Source: Actinomycetales bacterium SN12
GTDB taxonomy: Bacteria; Actinomycetota; Actinomycetes; Actinomycetales; Microbacteriaceae
Length of the DNA: 64,000 nt
Reading direction: 5' to 3'
NCBI GenBank assembly: GCA_002837415.1
Contig: PJCV01000002.1
Location: forward strand, 469,411 to 533,410
How positions within the stretch are numbered: position 1 is the first letter of the stretch; each line of letters opens with the position of its first letter. Shown here piece by piece: positions 54,919 through 64,000 of this stretch. A program made the translations under genes and the position numbers. The notes under the pieces are model-generated. The model was not told where the DNA came from, did not search any database, and saw only the letters and a program-made list of their open reading frames with translations.

Positions 54919-56478
54919 TCACGGTTCCGACATGCGCGCGAGCAGCTCGGTGAGCAGCGCCTCCGCCACGGGGCGCGGCGCCTGCTCGATCAGAGCCATG
55001 AGCATCGCCATCGGCTGATCCGCCGATACCGATCCCGCGCTGGCGAGCCGCAGCAGTCCCCATGCGCCGGCAGGACCAGGAATCCGCCCGCCCTCGCCGT
55101 AGCCCAGCAGCCGCAGTGCCGCCAGCAGCATCCGCGGATTCGCGGCGGGGCGACCGCGCACCTCGTCGGCGGCCTCCGCGAGCGCGCGCGTGAACTCCCC
55201 CACCTGCTGCTCGAGCACGGGCGTCAGCGTCAGGTGCGCGCTGTGCGCGATGCGCACGCCGTCCTTCTGCACGAGACCCGGCTGGGGCTGGATCTTCCAC
55301 CCGTGCGCCACCAGCGCGTCGGCGAGCCGATGCGGGTCCACGCGGTCAGAAACCCGCACACCGGCATCCGCGCCGAGCGCGATCGCCGGCCCGATCGGAT
55401 CGCCGATGACACGCAGTCCCGGGACGCCGTCGACGGCAGCCCTGACGGCGAGCGCGACCCGGTGGATCGAGCCAGTGAGCCGGCGGTACCCGTCGTCTCC
55501 GAGATGCTGGGTGATCGCCCACGCCGCGGCGAGCGGCGAGGCCGATCGCGAACCGAGCAGGGTCGGGTTCACGACGGGATAGCCGGCCCAGCCCGTCGTG
55601 GCGAAGAACTGCGCACGGTGGCGGCGCCGGCCGCGCTGCAGCAGCACCGACACCCCCTTGGGCGCGTAGCCGAACTTGTGCAGGTCGGCCGAGATGCTCG
55701 TCACCCCGGCCACTCGGAAGTCCCACGCCGGCAGCCCAGGCCACCAGGGCAGCACGAATCCTCCGAAGCAGGAGTCGACATGGCAGGCGATACCCCGAGC
55801 GGATGCCGCGGCCGCGACCTCCGCGATCGGATCGAGCATCCCGGTGGGGTACGACGGCGCCGAGACGACCACGAGAGCGACATCGTCGTCGAGGCGTTCG
55901 ACGAGATCGGACGCCCTGACCACACCGTCCGGCGAGCACGGCACGGCGTCGAACTCGAGGTCGAACAGCTGCGCGGCCTTGATGAACGCGGCGTGCACGG
56001 TCGCCGGCGCCAGAAGACGCGGACGGGCGAGCTCCGACGCCCCATCGCGTGACCGCCGCCACAGGTCGCGCGCGGTCTTGACCGCCAGCAGGCAGCTCTC
56101 CGTTCCGCCGCTGGTGACGGTGCCGACGACGGATCCACCGCCGTGAAGCATCCGCCGCGCGAAGCCGATCAGGTCGCGCGCGGTCTTGACCGCCAGCAGG
56201 CAGCTCTCCGTTCCGCCGCTGGTGACGGTGCCGACGACGGATCCACCGCCGTGAAGCATCCGCCGCGCGAAGCCGATCAGGTCGCGCTCCATCGCCGCGA
56301 TCGACGGGAACACCGTCGGGTCGAGGCCGTTCAGCGGTCGCGCGAGTCGCGCCGCGGCATCCGCCAGCTCGTCCAGCTCGGCCAGACCCGAGTCGTACAC
56401 GTACGACAGCACTCGCCCGCCGTGCGTGGGTGCGTCGGCGGCGCGCATCCGACGCAGGCGATCGAGGATGTCGCTCAT
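54919..56478 (-). CDS. PLP-dependent decarboxylase/lyase with internal 36-residue duplication
   Basis: 519 residues, group II decarboxylase/sphingosine-phosphate-lyase-like. The PLP Lys is in SISADLHKFGYAPKG; CHVDSCFGGFVLPW has the cofactor Asp; GTVTSGGTESCLLAVKTA is the phosphate-binding segment. That segment, with the helix before it (DLIGFARRMLHGGGSVV), occurs twice in direct succession because of a perfect 108-bp DNA duplication at 56063-56278. Without the extra copy the protein would be ~483 residues, normal for the family. The extra segment may impair folding. Its ATG overlaps the MFS stop by 4 bp. Confidence 0.85.
   Translation of the reverse strand: MSDILDRLRRMRAADAPTHGGRVLSYVYDSGLAELDELADAAARLARPLNGLDPTVFPSIAAMERDLIGFARRMLHGGGSVVGTVTSGGTESCLLAVKTARDLIGFARRMLHGGGSVVGTVTSGGTESCLLAVKTARDLWRRSRDGASELARPRLLAPATVHAAFIKAAQLFDLEFDAVPCSPDGVVRASDLVERLDDDVALVVVSAPSYPTGMLDPIAEVAAAASARGIACHVDSCFGGFVLPWWPGLPAWDFRVAGVTSISADLHKFGYAPKGVSVLLQRGRRRHRAQFFATTGWAGYPVVNPTLLGSRSASPLAAAWAITQHLGDDGYRRLTGSIHRVALAVRAAVDGVPGLRVIGDPIGPAIALGADAGVRVSDRVDPHRLADALVAHGWKIQPQPGLVQKDGVRIAHSAHLTLTPVLEQQVGEFTRALAEAADEVRGRPAANPRMLLAALRLLGYGEGGRIPGPAGAWGLLRLASAGSVSADQPMAMLMALIEQAPRPVAEALLTELLARMSEP
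56063..56278. repeat. Perfect 108-bp tandem duplication in the PLP enzyme gene
   Basis: Copy 1 at 56063-56170 and copy 2 at 56171-56278 are identical base for base; the first 8 bases (AGGTCGCG) recur at 56279, the likely slippage or recombination anchor. In frame (36 codons). Identity indicates a very recent event or an assembly artefact. Confidence 0.9.
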
Positions 56479-57830
56479 GCAGAGGTTCCGACGATGTCCC
56501 GCTCCCGCAGTCGGTAGCGCGCGAGCGCGACCAGGCTCAGCAGCATGAGCGCGGCCGGGAGCAGGCTGAACGCGATGGCGATACCGGTCACCGCGGCGTC
56601 GGGCTGGACGACCTCGACCGTGGCCGTCGTCTCGATGTACCCGGTCATCGCGAGCACGAGCGACAGCACCGTGGCGCCGAGCGCCATTCCCGTCGTCTCA
56701 CCGGCGGTCCACACACCGCTGAAGACCCCGGAGCGGTTGTCATGCCCACCCGCCGTGCGATCGTGGGCGATGACATCTGGCAGCATCGCCATCGGCAGGG
56801 TCTGCATACCGGCGTACGCCGCGCCCGCGAGGGCGACGGGCGCGAGGATCCACCATCCGGGCATCCACACCATCAGCCCGAGCACCGCCGTCGCAACGAG
56901 GAACACCGCGCTGGCGATCCGGAAGCCGCGCTCTTTGCCGATGCGGTCAGCGACGAGCTTCCACACCGGGGCCATGAGCAGGGCAGGGGCGATCAGCGCG
57001 ACGAACAGCGGCGTCACCGCGTCCTCGTCGCCCAGCACCCAGCGCGCCACGAACTGAGCCGCGGCGAGCATGAGCCCGGTCGCGAGTCCCTGCAGCATGA
57101 ACGTGCCCAGCAGCACTCGGAACGGCTGACTCTCGCGCAGCGCGTCGAGGCCGTTGCGGTAGTGCATCGCGATCGATGCGCCGGGGCGCACCGGCAGCAT
57201 CGGGCGGGTGGGCGCGACGGTCGAGGCGATGAACAGGCCGACGCCGAGCAGCACGGCGGCCACGGCCGCCATCACGAGATAGCCGAGCAGCGGGTCGTCG
57301 TCGAACATCCCGCGGATCTCGGGTCCACCCGCGCCGAACAGCAGGATCGCCACGGTCAGCATGACCACGCGCCAGGTCAGCAGGCGGGTGCGCTCCCGGT
57401 AGTCGTCGGTCAGCTCGGCGGGCAGCGCGATGTAGGGCACCTGGAAGAGACTGAAGCATGCCGCTGCCAGCATGAACGCGATGAGCACCCAGACGCCGGA
57501 TGCCACCGGCCCGATTCCCGCGGGAACGGCGAAGGTCAGCACGAACGCGACCGGCAGACCGATGGAGCCGATGAGCATGAGGCCGCGACGCGATCCGGAT
57601 CGGGCGAGCCCCGTATCGCTCAGCCCGCCGATCACCGGGTCGATGAGCACGTCCCACACCTTCGCGCCGGTGACGATCGCGCCCGCGGCGAGGGCTGTCA
57701 CCCCCAGGGAGTCGGTGAGGTAGTAGACCAGCACGAGTCCCGGCAGCGTGGCGAATCCGCCGGTGCCGAGCGACCCGATGGCGTAGCGGGTGATCTGTCC
57801 GCGAGTGAGCGTGTTCGACGCTGAGCGCAT
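56475..57830 (-). CDS. MFS transporter, GPH (glycoside-pentoside-hexuronide) type
   Basis: 451 residues, 12 membrane helices. GSLGTGGFATLPGLVLVYYL then TDSLGVTALAAG, and the GPH-type loop WDVLIDPVIGGLSDTG match this cation-symporter family. It may import or export a small polar molecule; the 4-bp overlap with the downstream PLP enzyme suggests that the substrate or product of that enzyme is carried. A TAGAGT -10 box precedes ATG 57830. Confidence 0.85.
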   Translation of the reverse strand: MRSASNTLTRGQITRYAIGSLGTGGFATLPGLVLVYYLTDSLGVTALAAGAIVTGAKVWDVLIDPVIGGLSDTGLARSGSRRGLMLIGSIGLPVAFVLTFAVPAGIGPVASGVWVLIAFMLAAACFSLFQVPYIALPAELTDDYRERTRLLTWRVVMLTVAILLFGAGGPEIRGMFDDDPLLGYLVMAAVAAVLLGVGLFIASTVAPTRPMLPVRPGASIAMHYRNGLDALRESQPFRVLLGTFMLQGLATGLMLAAAQFVARWVLGDEDAVTPLFVALIAPALLMAPVWKLVADRIGKERGFRIASAVFLVATAVLGLMVWMPGWWILAPVALAGAAYAGMQTLPMAMLPDVIAHDRTAGGHDNRSGVFSGVWTAGETTGMALGATVLSLVLAMTGYIETTATVEVVQPDAAVTGIAIAFSLLPAALMLLSLVALARYRLRERDIVGTSA

Positions 57831-57837
57831 GCGGCTC

Positions 57838-57843
57838 ACTCTA
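57838..57843 (-). promoter_or_regulatory. -10 box (TAGAGT), leaderless start of MFS operon
   Basis: On the minus strand TAGAGT, then GAGCCGC, then ATG 57830. Confidence 0.45.
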
Positions 57844-57903
57844 GTCGTGGGACCGAAGCGCCTGACCACCGCGCCGGACGAGGGCCGCGCCGAGTCGGCC
57901 GCC

Positions 57904-57969
57904 GTAGGAGAACACACGAGGGTAGGACGAAAAACCCTGTTGTCGTCCTACCCTCGCGGGATCACCTAC
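57904..57969. repeat. Single copy of the long-palindrome family
   Basis: Left arm 57904-57930 begins GTAGGAGAACACACGAGGGT; right arm 57943-57969 is its near complement; loop about 12 nt. Same family as the arrays around the DUF559 gene, here between the MFS gene and guaB, where it may also serve as guaB terminator. Confidence 0.75.
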
Positions 57970-58041
57970 GCCCGAAGCATGCGCCTACGCCCCAAAGCAT
58001 GCACCTACGCCCGAAGCATGCGCCTACGCCTGAAGCATGCG
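57970..58041. repeat. Short tandem repeat next to the palindrome
   Basis: Four units of 19-20 bp (GCCCGAAGCATGCGCCTAC), the last incomplete; each includes the palindrome GCATGC and ends with CCTAC, the same pentamer that closes the hairpin. Confidence 0.75.
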
Positions 58042-58054
58042 ACGCCCGGTCAAC

Positions 58055-61183
<3,129 letters not shown>

Positions 61184-61186
61184 CGC

Positions 61187-62164
61187 ATGGACTTCGGATC
61201 GATCTTCGGCAACACCGCCGCATACCTGTTCAGCCCGGTCACCATCGCCTACGCGCTGGCCGCGACGGGTCTCGCCGTGCACTTCGGCTACGCCGGCCTG
61301 CTCAACTTCGGCATGGCGGCCTTCATGGCCGTCGGCGCATACGGCTACGCGATCCCGGTGCTCACGTTCGGTGCGCCCTGGTGGCTCGGCATGCTCATCG
61401 GACTCGCCGGCGGCGCCGTGTTCGCGCTGCTGCTCGGCATCCCGACCCTGCGTCTGCGGGCGGACTACCTCGCCATCGCGACCATCGCGACGGCAGAGGT
61501 CGTGCGGCTGCTGTTCCTCACCCGGCTGTTCGAGGATGTGACGGGCGCCGCAGGCGGCCGCAGCGGGTACCACGCCGGATTCCGTGCGGCCAACCCGATC
61601 CCCGAGGGCACCTACGGCTTCGGCCCGTGGACCTACAACGCCACGGAGCTGTGGAACATCGTGTTCGGCCTCATCCTGCTGGCGGTGTCGATCCTGCTGG
61701 TCTGGGCCCTGATGCGCAGCCCATGGGGCCGGGTTCTCAAGGGCATCCGCGAGGACGAGGATGCCGTGCGCTCGCTCGGCAAGAACGTCTTCGCCTACAA
61801 GATGCAGGCCCTCGTCGTGGGCGGTGTGATCGGCGCGGCCGGTGGCATCGTGTTCGTGCTGCCCTCCGCCGTGGTGCCCGGCAGCTACTCGACGTCGCTG
61901 ACGTTCTTCCTGTGGACGGTGCTGCTGCTCGGCGGCGCGGCGACGGTCTTCGGACCCACGCTCGGCGCCGTTCTGTTCTGGGTGCTGTTCGCGTTCCTCG
62001 GCAACCTGCTGCCGCAGATGGCCACCGCCGGCTACCTGCCGATGACGTCGGCGCAGGCCGAGATCGTCCGCTGGATCCTCGCGGGGGTGGCGCTCATGCT
62101 CATCGTGATCTACCGCCCGCAGGGCATCCTCGGAGACAAGAGGGAGATGACCTTTGTCAAGTGA
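61187..62164 (+). CDS. livM: Branched-chain amino-acid ABC permease (LivM)
   Basis: 325 residues, nine or so membrane helices. YALAATGLAVHFGYAGLLNF then GMAAFMAVGAYGYA and LRLRADYLAIATIATAEVVR are typical LivM sequences; the cytoplasmic loop SPWGRVLKGIREDEDAVRSL contacts the ATPase. Three bp after livH; 11-bp overlap with livG. Confidence 0.94.
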   Translation: MDFGSIFGNTAAYLFSPVTIAYALAATGLAVHFGYAGLLNFGMAAFMAVGAYGYAIPVLTFGAPWWLGMLIGLAGGAVFALLLGIPTLRLRADYLAIATIATAEVVRLLFLTRLFEDVTGAAGGRSGYHAGFRAANPIPEGTYGFGPWTYNATELWNIVFGLILLAVSILLVWALMRSPWGRVLKGIREDEDAVRSLGKNVFAYKMQALVVGGVIGAAGGIVFVLPSAVVPGSYSTSLTFFLWTVLLLGGAATVFGPTLGAVLFWVLFAFLGNLLPQMATAGYLPMTSAQAEIVRWILAGVALMLIVIYRPQGILGDKREMTFVK

Positions 62165-63158
62165 GAACCAGCCGGTGTCACCGGCAGCTCCGACGGGCGG
62201 CCGCCAGAAGGCGACCGGACTCGCGAAGGGCGCGGCTGTCCCCGGAGTGGCGAAAGTCGACCCGATCCTCGTCGTCGACGGCGTGGAGCGGCGCTTCGGC
62301 GGCCTGACCGCCGTCAACGTCGAGCACCTCGAGATCCCCCGCGGCGCCATCACCGCGCTGATCGGCCCGAACGGCGCCGGCAAGACGACCCTGTTCAACC
62401 TGCTCTGCGGGTTCGATCGCCCGAACACCGGCACGTGGCAGTACGACGGCAAGAACCTCGCAGGCATCCCGTCGTTCAAGGTCGCACGCATGGGCCAGGT
62501 CCGCACCTTCCAGCTCACCAAGGCGCTGTCGCTGCTGACCGTGCTCGAGAACATGAAGCTCGGATCGTCCGACCAGCCCGGTGAGAAGTTCTGGCAGAGC
62601 CTCTTTCCCGCCATCTGGCGCAAGAAGGAGGCGGAGATCGAGCAGAAGGCTCGCGAGCTGCTGACGCTCTTCAAGCTGGATGCCAAGGAGCAGGACTTCG
62701 CAGCCGCCCTGTCGGGCGGGCAGCGCAAGCTGCTCGAGATGGCGCGTGCGCTGATGAGCGACCCGCAGCTGGTGATGCTCGATGAGCCGATGGCCGGCGT
62801 GAACCCCGCCCTGACGCAGTCGCTGCTCGATCACATCCTCGGGCTGAAGGACCGCGGCATGACCGTGCTCTTCGTCGAGCACGACATGCACATGGTCCGT
62901 CACATCGCCGACTGGGTCGTCGTCATGGCGGAGGGCCGAGTGGTGGCCGAGGGGCCGCCAGAGACGGTGATGGAGGACCCGGCCGTGGTGGATGCCTATC
63001 TCGGTGCGCACCAGGACGTGGATCTCGGTGCTGTCACCGGGCGCATCGTGATTCCGGCGGGCAGCGACGCAGACCTCGCGGCGGCGCGCATCCGGGAGAA
63101 GATCGAAGCCGAGGCGGAAGCCGAGCTCGAAGCCGAAGAGGAAGAGGAGAAGAAGTGA
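62154..63158 (+). CDS. livG: Branched-chain amino-acid ABC ATPase (LivG)
   Basis: 334 residues from TTG 62154 (GAGGGAGATG upstream). Walker A GPNGAGKTTLFNLLCG, Q-loop RTFQLTKALS, signature LSGGQRKLLEMARAL, Walker B LVMLDEPMAGVNP, H-loop VLFVEHDMHMV. An unusual acidic tail (EAEAELEAEEEEEKK) and a ~35-residue N-terminal extension set it apart from the usual ~255-residue LivG. The TGA overlaps the livF ATG. Confidence 0.95.
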   Translation: MSSENQPVSPAAPTGGRQKATGLAKGAAVPGVAKVDPILVVDGVERRFGGLTAVNVEHLEIPRGAITALIGPNGAGKTTLFNLLCGFDRPNTGTWQYDGKNLAGIPSFKVARMGQVRTFQLTKALSLLTVLENMKLGSSDQPGEKFWQSLFPAIWRKKEAEIEQKARELLTLFKLDAKEQDFAAALSGGQRKLLEMARALMSDPQLVMLDEPMAGVNPALTQSLLDHILGLKDRGMTVLFVEHDMHMVRHIADWVVVMAEGRVVAEGPPETVMEDPAVVDAYLGAHQDVDLGAVTGRIVIPAGSDADLAAARIREKIEAEAEAELEAEEEEEKK

Positions 63159-63895
63159 TGGATGCTTCCGACATCGTCGTCGAGCTGAAGAACGTCCATG
63201 CCGGCTATCTGCCGGGCGTGAACATCCTCAACGGCGCCAACCTCGTCGCCCGCAAGGGCGAGCTGATCGGCATCATCGGCCCGAACGGCGCCGGCAAGTC
63301 GACTCTGCTGAAAGCCATCTTCGGCATGGTGCAGGTGCGCGACGGAGACATCACCGTGAGGGGCTCCAGCATCGTCGGGCTCAAGGCCGACAAGCTGGTC
63401 GCCAAGGGCGTGGGCTTCGTGCCGCAGACCAACAACGTCTTCCCGTCGCTGACGATCGCCGAGAACCTGCAGATGGGCCTCTACCAGAACCCGAAGATCT
63501 ACGCCGAGCGCCTCGAGTTCGTCACCGGGATCTTCGCCGAGCTGGGCAAGCGTCTGAACCAGCGGGCGGGCTCGCTGTCCGGTGGTGAGCGCCAGATGGT
63601 CGCGATGTCGCGCGCGCTGATGATGGACCCGCAGGTTCTGCTGCTCGACGAGCCCTCCGCAGGCCTCTCCCCCGTGCGTCAGGACGATGCGTTCATCCGC
63701 GTCTCCGACATCAACAAGGCGGGCGTGACCACCATCATGGTCGAGCAGAACGCACGGCGCTGCCTGCAGATCTGCGACCGCGGTTACGTCCTGGATCAGG
63801 GCCGGGATGCCTACGAGGGCACCGGCCGTGACCTGCTGAACGATCCGAAGGTGATCGGCCTGTACCTCGGCACCCTGGGCCAGGACGCCGCCTGA
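63158..63895 (+). CDS. livF: Branched-chain amino-acid ABC ATPase (LivF)
   Basis: 245 residues (ATG 63158; GTG 63155 is possible). Walker A GPNGAGKSTLLKAIFG, Q-loop VPQTNNVFPSL, signature LSGGERQMVAMSRAL, Walker B VLLLDEPSAGLSP, H-loop TIMVEQNARRCL. Last gene of livHMGF, followed by a long inverted repeat that probably ends the transcript. Confidence 0.95.
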   Translation: MDASDIVVELKNVHAGYLPGVNILNGANLVARKGELIGIIGPNGAGKSTLLKAIFGMVQVRDGDITVRGSSIVGLKADKLVAKGVGFVPQTNNVFPSLTIAENLQMGLYQNPKIYAERLEFVTGIFAELGKRLNQRAGSLSGGERQMVAMSRALMMDPQVLLLDEPSAGLSPVRQDDAFIRVSDINKAGVTTIMVEQNARRCLQICDRGYVLDQGRDAYEGTGRDLLNDPKVIGLYLGTLGQDAA

Positions 63896-63902
63896 CCCCT
63901 CC

Positions 63903-64000
63903 CTTTTTCCGCCGACACCCCCAGTTGTCGCCGAGACCCCCAGCTGCGGACGTTCGCAGCTGGGGGTGTCGGCGATAACTGGGGGTGTCGGCGGAAAAAG
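63903..64000. repeat. Large inverted repeat (46-bp arms) after livF, probable terminator
   Basis: Arms 63903-63948 and 63955-64000 match at 44 of 46 positions around a 6-nt loop (GACGTT). Each arm holds two copies of CCGACACCCCCAG-type sequence, and the outer ends CTTTTTCC/GGAAAAAG provide a T-run. It may continue past the window edge. Confidence 0.85.

Overview
The window is high-GC DNA with tightly packed, often 4-bp-overlapping genes, many GTG/TTG starts and frequent TANNNT-N6/7-start modules. Gene content fits an actinobacterium of the order Micrococcales, and Microbacteriaceae (Microbacterium-like) is the best guess: monomeric isocitrate dehydrogenase, GuaB3, a PerM-purN-purH block near sucCD, Ada-AlkA fusion, LigC/PolDom pair, WXG100 proteins and DUF559. 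The genus is inferred from gene content and style, not from a marker gene.

Layout. 1-7.4 kb: amino-sugar catabolism (3' end of nagA, then nagB, a ROK kinase and a ROK repressor), interrupted by a sigma factor fused to its own anti-sigma-like membrane tail, a small membrane protein, a GlcD-type flavoenzyme and a NUDIX hydrolase. 7.5-16.7 kb: L,D-transpeptidase, icd, an acetyltransferase, a coiled-coil membrane protein and a two-gene ABC exporter with a candidate leader peptide. 16.8-18.8 kb: alkylation repair (ogt, ada-alkA). 19-27 kb: purH, purN, perM, a purine permease, an SDR enzyme, sucD and sucC. 27.2-30.3 kb: an accessory island of alternating toxin-tail/immunity modules plus a decayed type VII-secretion-like set around an intact mycosin. 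30.3-38.4 kb: TetR, a zinc-ribbon protein, LigC ligase, PolDom polymerase, SseB, PcrA/UvrD and small proteins. 38.5-41.4 kb: an intact type VII cargo cassette (EspC-like, large LXG/WXG-like protein with unknown C-terminal domain, lipoprotein, YbaB-like, WXG100). 41.5-52.9 kb: GDPD, BI-1, GlsB, guaA, DUF3817, a giant secreted nuclease/5'-nucleotidase, SURF1, guaB3. 53-58 kb: DUF559 gene bracketed by arrays of long palindromes, a PLP decarboxylase carrying a perfect 108-bp tandem duplication, and an MFS transporter. 58-64 kb: guaB and the livHMGF branched-chain amino-acid transporter.

Themes. Purine/GMP metabolism is unusually concentrated (purH, purN, purine permease, guaA, guaB, guaB3, secreted 5'-nucleotidase). 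Two TCA-cycle transcription units (icd, sucCD) share an 18-bp near-palindrome upstream. Two unrelated repeat families shape the window: a short core containing CCCTGAGCCTGTCGAAGGG that has expanded in-frame inside two proteins, and long hairpins that bracket the DUF559 gene. The most promising candidates for something new are the toxin-tail/immunity array, the type VII cargo cassette with its unassigned effector domain, and the DUF559/palindrome association. No rRNA, tRNA, CRISPR array or complete transposon was recognised.
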